This document shows positions 57,304 through 64,000 of a DNA stretch of 64,000 bases, piece by piece; the first letter of the stretch is position 1, and every line of letters begins with the position of its first letter. The DNA lies in contig CACYNE010000007.1 of assembly GCA_902775605.1 (NCBI GenBank), forward strand, positions 1 through 64,000. The letters run 5' to 3'. The DNA comes from an uncultured Prevotellaceae bacterium (GTDB lineage: Bacteria; Bacteroidota; Bacteroidia; Bacteroidales; Bacteroidaceae). The translations under genes were made by a program, and so were the position numbers. The notes beneath the pieces were generated by a model. The model was given only the letters and a program-made list of their open reading frames with translations. It was not told the DNA's origin and ran no database searches.

Positions 57304-58635
57304 ATGAAGCGAATTGTTATTTTAGGAGCAGGAGAGAGTGGTGCCGGAGCAGCTGTTTTGGCCAAGAAAGAGGGTTTCGACGTGTTTGTGTCAGACATGT
57401 CGAAGATAGCACCCCGTTACAAGCAGATGCTTAACGATCATCAGATTCAGTGGGAAGAAGGACAGCACACTGAGTCGTTGATTCTGAATGCCGGCGAGAT
57501 TATCAAGTCGCCAGGTATTCCTGAGACAGCTCCTATGGTGGTGAAAGCCAAAGAGAAGGGCATCAATATCATCAGTGAGATTGAGTTTGCAGGCCGTTAC
57601 ACCAATTCGAAGATGATCTGTATCACAGGTTCGAATGGTAAGACCACCACCACCTCTTTGATTTATCATATCTTTAAGAAGGCAGGCTATGATGCAGGCC
57701 TGGCAGGCAACATTGGTAACTCGCTGGCCCTTCAAGTGGCCGAGGATCCACATGAGTACTATATCATCGAGTTGTCATCATTCCAACTTGACAATATGTA
57801 CGACTTCCGTGCCAACATCGCCATTCTGCTGAACATTACGCCAGACCATCTGGATCGCTATGGCTTTGAGATGCAGAACTATGTGGATGCCAAGATGCGC
57901 ATTATCCGCAACCAGACGCCCCAGGATGCCTTCATCTATTGGAATGATGACCCCATCATCCAGCGCGAACTGAAGAAGTACGACATTAAGGCCATCAAGT
58001 ATCCGTTCTCAGAACTTCGTGAGAAGGGCTCTATCGGTTATATCTCTGAGGGTGAATACACCATCGAGGAGCCAGAGCCATTTAACATGGAGCAGGAACA
58101 GCTTAGCCTGACAGGTCGTCACAATATCTATAACTCACTGGCAGCAGGTATTGCAGGTGATATTGCAGGTATCAAGAAAGACGTGATTCGTCAGAGCCTG
58201 AGTGACTTCCCTGGCGTGGAGCATCGCTTGGAGAAGGTGGCCACCGTGCGAGGCGTGCAGTATGTCAACGACTCTAAGGCCACCAATGTGGATGCTTGCT
58301 GGTATGCCCTCGACTCGATGAAGACCAAGGTGGTTCTCATCGTGGGAGGTAAGGACAAGGGTAATGACTACGACCCCATCAAGCCCCTGATTCAGGAGAA
58401 GTGCTCAGCACTGGTCTATCTGGGAGCCGACAACCAGAAGTTGCACGACAATTTCGATGCCTTGGGCCTGCCCGTTCGCGACACCCACTCCATGAAGGAG
58501 TGCGTTGAGGCCTGCTATGAGTTGGCTCAGCCAGGCGATACCGTGCTGTTGTCACCCTGCTGTGCCTCGTTCGACCTCTTTAAGAATATGGAGGACCGTG
58601 GCGAGCAGTTCAAGGAATTGGTGAGGAGTCTTTAA
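57304..58635 (+). CDS. murD: UDP-MurNAc-L-alanine--D-glutamate ligase
   Basis: Adds D-glutamate, the product of MurI, to UDP-MurNAc-L-Ala. The 443-aa Mur ligase opens MKRIVILGAGESGAGAAVLA, has ITGSNGKTTTTSLIYHI, IELSSFQLDNM, LLNITPDHLDRYG, YVNDSKATNVDACWYAL and LSPCCASFDLFKNMEDRG, all MurD motifs. 6 bp after mraY. Confidence 0.95.
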   Translation: MKRIVILGAGESGAGAAVLAKKEGFDVFVSDMSKIAPRYKQMLNDHQIQWEEGQHTESLILNAGEIIKSPGIPETAPMVVKAKEKGINIISEIEFAGRYTNSKMICITGSNGKTTTTSLIYHIFKKAGYDAGLAGNIGNSLALQVAEDPHEYYIIELSSFQLDNMYDFRANIAILLNITPDHLDRYGFEMQNYVDAKMRIIRNQTPQDAFIYWNDDPIIQRELKKYDIKAIKYPFSELREKGSIGYISEGEYTIEEPEPFNMEQEQLSLTGRHNIYNSLAAGIAGDIAGIKKDVIRQSLSDFPGVEHRLEKVATVRGVQYVNDSKATNVDACWYALDSMKTKVVLIVGGKDKGNDYDPIKPLIQEKCSALVYLGADNQKLHDNFDALGLPVRDTHSMKECVEACYELAQPGDTVLLSPCCASFDLFKNMEDRGEQFKELVRSL

Positions 58636-58652
58636 AAAGAAAATAGAAAATA

Positions 58653-58692
58653 CTAGAAGTCCTAGATAATCTAGGAAATCTGGATAGGAGAG
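58653..58692. repeat. 8-bp period array between murD and ftsW
   Basis: CTAGAAGT, CCTAGATA, ATCTAGGA, AATCTGGA, TAGGAGAG; the unit family (CTAG-rich) differs from the CGTnATnA family found at the other sites, and the ftsW ribosome binding region (GGAGAG) lies in the last unit. Periodicity is weaker than at the other arrays. Confidence 0.5.
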
Positions 58693-58700
58693 AAAAAGGA

Positions 58701-59975
58701 ATGGAAAAGAAAATTGGCAATCTTTTCAAGGGCGATAAGGGAATCTGGACGGTGTTCCTGTTCCTGTGTCTTATCAGCGTCGTCGAGGTCTTTTCGGCTT
58801 CGAGTACGTTGACATATAAGACGCATAACTACCTGAGTCCACTCATCTATCACTGTGTCATGATACTGTTAGGTGTGGTGGTGGCCATCGTCACGCTGAA
58901 CATCCCCTGTCGCTATTTCAAGCTCATCACCCCATTGCTACTGCTGATTACCTATGCCACGCTGTTATGGGTGCTCATTTGGGGCGAGAGCATTAATGGC
59001 GCTAACCGTGTTATCCAATTGCCAGGCTTTACCTTCCAACCCTCAGAGATAGCCAAGGGCACCATGGTGCTCACTGCTGCTCAGATATTAAGTGCCATGC
59101 AGCGTGATGACGATAGCGGTGCCGACCCCAAGGCCATGAAGTATGTCTTGATGTTGGTGGTGCCTGCCACGCTGCTGATAGGCTTGGAGAACCTGTCCAC
59201 GGCCATCCTCCTGTTTGGCGTTATCTTCATTATGATGTTCCTGGCCCGCATCCCCCTCAAGCAGATGGGACAGCTCTCTGGTGTGCTGGTCTTGCTTGCT
59301 GGCTTGTTCCTGGGCCTAGTGTTCTGGATGGCCAAACTCGACAAAGAAGGTCAGGAGATAGAGCAGGCACAAAAAAATGGTCAGACAGAGCAAGTGGTGC
59401 AGGTTGAAAAGAAAGAAAAGTCGGCCTGGGATAAGGTCACCCATCGTTTCTGGACCTGGAAGAATCGTATTGCTGGTGGCGACGACAAGGACGTGCCTGC
59501 CGAGGAGTATAAGGTGACAGACAAGAACTTCCAGGTGACGCATGCCAATCTGGCTATTGCCAACTCAGGCATCATCGGCAAAGGACCAGGTAACTCTGTG
59601 GAGCGTGACTATCTGCCACAGGCCTTCTCCGACTTTATCTATGCCATTATCATTGAGGAAATGGGACTATTGGGCGCCGTTGCCGTGGTCTTCCTCTATG
59701 TCATATTGCTGTTCCGAACGGCACGTATTGCCAGTAAGTGCGAGAATAACTTCCCTGCCTTCCTGGTGATGGGACTCACGTTGATGCTGGTGTTCCAGGC
59801 CGTTATTAACATGTGTGTGGCTGTCGATTTTGGTATCGTCACAGGACAACCATTGCCTTTGGTGTCGAAGGGTGGAACATCCACCATTGTGAACTGTGCC
59901 TATATTGGCATGATACTGAGCGTGAGCCGTAGTGCCAAGCGCAAGGAAAAGTACGAAAAAACTGTTATAGCATGA
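58701..59975 (+). CDS. ftsW: FtsW, septal glycosyltransferase of the SEDS family
   Basis: Polymerises septal glycan strands with FtsI. The 424-aa multi-pass protein shows LISVVEVFSASSTLTYK, NGANRVIQLPGFTFQPSEIAKG, ANSGIIGKGPGNSVERDYLPQAFSDFIYAIIIEEMG and TGQPLPLVSKGGTSTIV, all SEDS signatures. A hydrophilic 70-residue loop (EGQEIEQAQKNGQTEQVVQV...) lies before the GKGPGNS block. It overlaps murG by four bases. Confidence 0.94.
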   Translation: MEKKIGNLFKGDKGIWTVFLFLCLISVVEVFSASSTLTYKTHNYLSPLIYHCVMILLGVVVAIVTLNIPCRYFKLITPLLLLITYATLLWVLIWGESINGANRVIQLPGFTFQPSEIAKGTMVLTAAQILSAMQRDDDSGADPKAMKYVLMLVVPATLLIGLENLSTAILLFGVIFIMMFLARIPLKQMGQLSGVLVLLAGLFLGLVFWMAKLDKEGQEIEQAQKNGQTEQVVQVEKKEKSAWDKVTHRFWTWKNRIAGGDDKDVPAEEYKVTDKNFQVTHANLAIANSGIIGKGPGNSVERDYLPQAFSDFIYAIIIEEMGLLGAVAVVFLYVILLFRTARIASKCENNFPAFLVMGLTLMLVFQAVINMCVAVDFGIVTGQPLPLVSKGGTSTIVNCAYIGMILSVSRSAKRKEKYEKTVIA

Positions 59976-61084
59976 ATGAATTAAGAGTAGTTATCAGTGG
60001 AGGCGGAACAGGAGGCCATATCTTCCCCGCCGTATCAATAGCCAACGCCATTCGCGAGTTGCGCCCCGATGCCAAGATTCTCTTTGTTGGCGCTGAGGGT
60101 CGTATGGAGATGCAGCGTGTGCCCCAGGCCGGTTACGAGATTAAGGGTCTGCCCATCCGTGGCTTCTTCCGTCCCTTGTGGAAACTGGCCAATATAGGCG
60201 TTGCCATTGACTATCTGAAGAGCAAGCACATGGCCAAGAAGATTTTGCGCGACTTCCAGCCACAGGTAGCTGTAGGTGTGGGAGGCTATGCCAGCAGTGC
60301 CGCTCTGGGAGCAGCCAATAGCCTTGGCATCCCCACGCTGATACAAGAGCAGAACAGCTATGCCGGCTTGGCCAATAAGAACCTGGCAGCAAACGCCAGC
60401 AAGATATGTGTGGCCTATGAGGGCATGGAGCGTTTCTTCCCTGCCGACAAGATTATGTTGACGGGCAATCCCGTTCGTCAGCAATTGCTCGATGCAAAGA
60501 TTACACGCGAAGAGGCCCTGAAGACTTTTGGTCTTGACCCCAACAAGAAGACCGTCCTGTTGGTAGGTGGAAGCCTGGGTGCCCGCACTATCAACGATAG
60601 CGTGCTTACCCACCTCAGAGAGATAGCCGAGTCGGATGTCCAGTTTATCTGGCAGACGGGCAAGTACTATAGTAATCAGATTGCTGAGGCCCTGAAAGAG
60701 AAAGGCCAGCCCGCTAACCTCTGTGTGATGGACTTTATCAGCGACATGGCAGCAGCCTATCGTGCTGCCGACCTCGTCATCAGTCGTGCAGGTGCCAGCA
60801 GCATCTCAGAGTTCTGCCTCATTGGCAAAGCCGTGATATTGGTGCCCAGTCCCAATGTGGCTGAGGACCATCAGACCAAGAACGCCCTGGCGCTGGCTAA
60901 CAAGAATGCAGCCCTCTATGTGAAGGATGCTGATGCCAAGGTTGAGTTGATTCCCCTGGCCCTCAAGACCGTGAACATTGAGTCTCGCTTGCAGTCCCTC
61001 CGAGAGAACGTGCTGAAGTTGGGCCTGCCCGACTCAGCCAATATCATCGCTCATGAAGTGTTGAAACTAGCAAATGCAGAATAA
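59972..61084 (+). CDS. murG: UDP-GlcNAc--undecaprenyl-PP-MurNAc-pentapeptide transferase
   Basis: Peripheral membrane glycosyltransferase that turns lipid I into lipid II. The 370-aa protein has VVISGGGTGGHIFPAVSIA (first GGTGGH), VGVGGYASSAALGAA, LIQEQNSYAGLANK, LLVGGSLGARTINDS and SRAGASSISEFCLIGKAVILVPSP. Overlaps ftsW (4 bp) and murC by the alternative start (11 bp). Confidence 0.95.
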   Translation: MNELRVVISGGGTGGHIFPAVSIANAIRELRPDAKILFVGAEGRMEMQRVPQAGYEIKGLPIRGFFRPLWKLANIGVAIDYLKSKHMAKKILRDFQPQVAVGVGGYASSAALGAANSLGIPTLIQEQNSYAGLANKNLAANASKICVAYEGMERFFPADKIMLTGNPVRQQLLDAKITREEALKTFGLDPNKKTVLLVGGSLGARTINDSVLTHLREIAESDVQFIWQTGKYYSNQIAEALKEKGQPANLCVMDFISDMAAAYRAADLVISRAGASSISEFCLIGKAVILVPSPNVAEDHQTKNALALANKNAALYVKDADAKVELIPLALKTVNIESRLQSLRENVLKLGLPDSANIIAHEVLKLANAE

Positions 61085-62480
61085 CAATCAAACAATGGAA
61101 GCAAAAGATATAACAGCAGTATATTTCGTAGGTGCCGGTGGTATCGGCATGAGCGCCTTGGTGCGCTACTTCATTCACCGTGGTCTGGTGGTGGCCGGCT
61201 ACGACAAGACCCCCTCAGAGCTGACCCATCGCCTGGAGGAAGAGGGTGCACAGATTCACTATGAGGAGAATGTGGACACCATTCCCCAGGCCTGCAAGGA
61301 CCCCAAGCACTGTCTGGTGGTCTATACCCCTGCCATTCCCGCTGAACACCAGGAACTGCAGTATTTCCGTCAGAACGGCTTCGAGATTCAGAAGCGTGCT
61401 CAGGTGCTGGGCACCCTGACACGCCAGATGAAGGGTCTCTGTGTGGCAGGCACCCATGGCAAGACCACCACGTCGAGCATGTGTGCCCATATCATGCACC
61501 AGAGCCATCTTGACTGCAATGCCTTCCTTGGTGGCATCACCAAGAACTATGGCACCAACTATATCGTCTCTGATTCCGACTTCGTGGTTATCGAGGCTGA
61601 CGAATTTGACCGTTCCTTCCACTGGCTCTCGCCCTGGATGAGCGTCATTACCTCTACCGACCCTGACCACCTGGATATCTATGGCACCAAAGAGGCCTAT
61701 CTGGAGAGCTTCCGTCACTACACAGAACTCATCCAGCCTGGTGGTGCCCTGATTATCCATCGCGACCTGGAGATGAAAGACCATTTGCAGGACGGCGTGT
61801 GTCGCTATGACTATGCACTGAGCGAGGGCGACTTCCATGCCGAGAATATCAAGATAGAGAACGGCGAAATCACCTTCGACTTCATCTCGCCCATCGAGAA
61901 TGTGAAGGATGTGCAGTTGGGACAGCCCGTGCCCATCAACATCGAGAACGGCATTGCTGCCATGGCCATGGCCCAGCTTAATGGCTGTACGCCCGATGAG
62001 CTTCGCAACGGCATGAAGACCTATGGAGGCGTGGACCGTCGTTTCGACTTCAAGATTAAGACCCCTGAGCTGGTGTTCCTCAGCGACTATGCTCACCACC
62101 CCAAGGAGATTTACCAGAGTGCCCGCAGCATTCGTGAACTCTATAAGAACCGTCATATCACAGCCATCTTCCAGCCCCACCTCTATACTCGCACGCGCGA
62201 TTTCTATCAGGACTTCGCCGATGCGCTGAGCCAGTTGGATGAGGTGATACTGACAGAGATCTATCCTGCTCGTGAGTTGCCCATCGAGGGTGTCACGTCA
62301 GAACTCATCTACGACCGTCTGGCACCAGGTGTCGAGAAGCAGTTGGTCAACAAGGCCGATGTGCTGTCGCTGGTTGAGAGTCGTTCGTTCGATGTACTCA
62401 TTGTGCTTGGCGCAGGCGACCTGGACAATCAGGTGCCAGAGATGGCCAAGATTCTCAGTAGTAAGATTGGGAAAAAGTAA
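61074..62480 (+). CDS. murC: UDP-N-acetylmuramate--L-alanine ligase
   Basis: First amino-acid-adding enzyme of the stem peptide. The 468-aa ligase has YFVGAGGIGMSALVRYF, VAGTHGKTTTSSMCAHIM, VIEADEFDRSFHWLSP, STDPDHLDIYG and FLSDYAHHPKEIYQSARS. The ATG at 61074 overlaps murG; MEAKDITAVYF at 61095 is the alternative and gives a more typical N-terminus. Confidence 0.95.
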   Translation: MQNNNQTMEAKDITAVYFVGAGGIGMSALVRYFIHRGLVVAGYDKTPSELTHRLEEEGAQIHYEENVDTIPQACKDPKHCLVVYTPAIPAEHQELQYFRQNGFEIQKRAQVLGTLTRQMKGLCVAGTHGKTTTSSMCAHIMHQSHLDCNAFLGGITKNYGTNYIVSDSDFVVIEADEFDRSFHWLSPWMSVITSTDPDHLDIYGTKEAYLESFRHYTELIQPGGALIIHRDLEMKDHLQDGVCRYDYALSEGDFHAENIKIENGEITFDFISPIENVKDVQLGQPVPINIENGIAAMAMAQLNGCTPDELRNGMKTYGGVDRRFDFKIKTPELVFLSDYAHHPKEIYQSARSIRELYKNRHITAIFQPHLYTRTRDFYQDFADALSQLDEVILTEIYPARELPIEGVTSELIYDRLAPGVEKQLVNKADVLSLVESRSFDVLIVLGAGDLDNQVPEMAKILSSKIGKK

Positions 62481-62495
62481 GATAAAGATGTAAGG

Positions 62496-63239
62496 ATGAA
62501 CTGGAAAAGAGTTGCATTGGTATTCTTCGCCGTCGTTGTGGCAGCCTATATGGTGATGGCTATGACCGTCTTCAATGCGCCCGACGAGGATGTCATCTGC
62601 AAGGGTGTGTATATCACCATGCAGAACAGCCAGGAGAAGGGTTTCCTTTCTGCCGACGACGTGAGAAAGATGCTCACCTTGGATCATGTCAATCCAGAGG
62701 GGCAGTCTATGCCGCAAGTCAATGTGCGCATCATAGAGGAAAGGCTTCGTGGCAAGGACCTCATTGACAGCGTGGAGTGCTATAAGGGCCAGAATGGCTA
62801 TGTGTGCATCGACATCTACCAGCGCATCCCAGTGGTCAGGGTGATGAACGACCGTGGAGAGAACTATTATGTGGACAACCACGGCAAGCCCATGCCTGGC
62901 ACCGACTATCCTTGTAACCTCATCGTGGCTACAGGCCATGTAACCAAGTCCTATGCCGAGAAATGGCTGGTGCCGATGGTCAATCAGGTGCTTCAGGACC
63001 CATTCTGGAATAACCAGATTGTTCAGTTGAACATCCTGACCGATGGCTCAGTGGAGCTGGTGCCCCGTGTGGGTCAGCATATCGCCTACTTGGGTCAACC
63101 AGTTGACATAGAAAAGAAGCTGGAACGCCTGCAGAAGTTCTATCGCTACGGTCTCAGTCAGGCCGGCTGGAACAAATACACGCGTGTCAGCGTAGAGTTT
63201 GATAATCAAATAGTGTGCAAAAGAAAACAAAAAAGATAA
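62496..63239 (+). CDS. ftsQ: FtsQ-like cell division protein
   Basis: A 247-aa bitopic protein with one N-terminal helix (about 5-24, VALVFFAVVVAAYMVMAMTV), a POTRA-like domain (VYITMQNSQEKGFLSADDVRKML...) and beta strands (CIDIYQRIPVVRVMN, GENYYVDNHGKPMPG). It matches FtsQ of the FtsQBL complex by topology, by this strand signature and by its place between murC and ftsA. No ddl or murB lies between, normal in this phylum. Confidence 0.88.
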   Translation: MNWKRVALVFFAVVVAAYMVMAMTVFNAPDEDVICKGVYITMQNSQEKGFLSADDVRKMLTLDHVNPEGQSMPQVNVRIIEERLRGKDLIDSVECYKGQNGYVCIDIYQRIPVVRVMNDRGENYYVDNHGKPMPGTDYPCNLIVATGHVTKSYAEKWLVPMVNQVLQDPFWNNQIVQLNILTDGSVELVPRVGQHIAYLGQPVDIEKKLERLQKFYRYGLSQAGWNKYTRVSVEFDNQIVCKRKQKR

Positions 63240-63245
63240 TAGAGT

Positions 63246-64000
63246 ATGGCAGAAATTAAGGAATTTATCGTGGCAATCGAACTCGGTTCATCAAAGGTGA
63301 CGGGTATTGCCGGACAGAAGAGACCTGATGGCAGTATCTCTGTGCTGTCGCTGGTCCGCGAAGATTCATCTTCGTTCATCCGCAAGGGTGTTGTTTACAA
63401 CATCGACAAGACGGCTCAGTGCCTCATGTTGATTATCAAGAAGATGGAGACGCAGTTGCATACGCGCGTCACCCAGGTCTTCGTTGGCGTGGGTGGACAG
63501 TCTATCCGTAGTGTGAAGAACACTCTCTCTAAGGATCTTCCTGCCGATACCATTATTACGCAGGAGATGGTGGTGGAACTGATGGACGCCAACTGGGGTC
63601 TTGACTATCCTGACCAGAAGATTCTCGACGTTGCCGAGCAGGAGTATCGCGTGGACACCCAGTTGCAGATGGATCCTGTGGGCATCCGTGCCAATCGCTT
63701 GGAGGGCAACTTCCTCAATATCCTGGAGCGTAAGGCCTTCTTCCAGAACCTGAACAAGTGCTTCGAAACGGCGAATATCAAGGTGGCCGACATGTATCTG
63801 GCTCCCCTGGCGCTGGCCAATGCCGTGCTGACAGAGGTAGAGAAGCGTTCTGGCTGTGCCTTGGTCGATATTGGTGCCGACACCACCACGGTCTCTGTGT
63901 TCTGGAAAAACGTGTTGCGTCATCTGGCTGTCATCCCCTTGGGCTCTAACAATGTAACCAAGGATATTGCCTCGCTCCAGATGGAGGACAGCGATGCTGA
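63246..64000 (+). CDS. ftsA: cell division protein FtsA (partial, cut by window end)
   Basis: Actin-like protein that links FtsZ to the membrane. The first 251 residues are present: MAEIKEFIVAIELGSSKVTGIAG (phosphate 1 loop), KGVVYNIDKTAQCLMLIIKKME, VFVGVGGQSIRSVKN and CALVDIGADTTTVSVFWKN (phosphate 2). The ATG at 63246 is 6 bp after ftsQ. ftsZ should lie beyond the window. Confidence 0.93.
   Translation, partial: MAEIKEFIVAIELGSSKVTGIAGQKRPDGSISVLSLVREDSSSFIRKGVVYNIDKTAQCLMLIIKKMETQLHTRVTQVFVGVGGQSIRSVKNTLSKDLPADTIITQEMVVELMDANWGLDYPDQKILDVAEQEYRVDTQLQMDPVGIRANRLEGNFLNILERKAFFQNLNKCFETANIKVADMYLAPLALANAVLTEVEKRSGCALVDIGADTTTVSVFWKNVLRHLAVIPLGSNNVTKDIASLQMEDSDA

Noticed and set aside
61215-62180. 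321-codon minus-strand open frame
   Set aside because: It is wholly inside murC on the other strand and has no ribosome binding site or homology-like motif.

Overview
The window reads as a piece of chromosome from a Bacteroidota bacterium, most likely Prevotellaceae (Prevotella, Segatella, Xylanibacter or a relative). The evidence is the TAnnTTTG-type -7 promoter boxes ahead of many genes, the conserved order DUF6242, DUF6089, uppS, bamA, ompH x3, murI, a dcw cluster without murB or ddl between murC and ftsQ, glycine-lipid genes of glsA/glsB type, a butyrate kinase/phosphotransbutyrylase pair, and a carbohydrate locus run by a membrane AraC regulator. No family assignment was checked against a database; all rest on motifs visible in the translations.

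Layout. 1-5498: housekeeping genes (recO partial, tRNA-Glu, rpsT, gyrB) and the buk-ptb pair. 5652-25478: a co-directional polysaccharide-utilisation block with a one-polypeptide transmembrane AraC regulator, a PL11 rhamnogalacturonan lyase with a long beta-repeat tail, a GH115-SGNH fusion, an internally deleted GH2 remnant, an intact GH2, a GH30, a large secreted macroglobulin-like protein and a GH35 beta-galactosidase. No SusC/SusD pair is present. The enzymes suggest pectin side chains or arabinogalactan as substrate. 25496-27844: accessory DNA with a 61-aa small protein, a REP-associated tyrosine transposase with 34-bp repeats behind it, and an orphan 85-aa protein with its own promoter and structured leader. 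27852-33665: a two-gene restriction-modification-like operon (GIY-YIG-type, helicase, zinc-ribbon and Eco57I-like methylase domains in one protein, plus a methylase-like partner). 33737-34100: a strict 22-bp-period array and a GGGTTG/CAACCC hairpin region. 34179-44743: TSCPD protein, dgt, an AraC regulator, then the envelope operon (murI, three OmpH/Skp proteins, bamA, uppS, DUF6089, DUF6242). 44908-47799: a two-esterase operon (CE15-like and CE6-like). 48028-48260: a compact unit for a 31-aa hydrophobic peptide. 48351-50196: glsB and glsA. 50439-64000: the dcw cluster from mraZ to ftsA, which is cut by the window end.

Three signals are not explained by ordinary gene content. First, short arrays locked to a 7-bp period lie inside coding genes (recO, twice in the GH2 gene, GH35) and are read in frame, while arrays locked to an 8-bp period lie in intergenic gaps (buk/ptb, between ompH genes, ompH/bamA, murE/mraY, murD/ftsW). 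Second, nine consecutive 22-bp units form an array upstream of the restriction operon. Third, the 31-aa peptide gene has its own promoter, a 5' hairpin, a 9-bp leader-to-coding complement that encloses the start codon, and a strong terminator, an architecture resembling type I toxin mRNAs.
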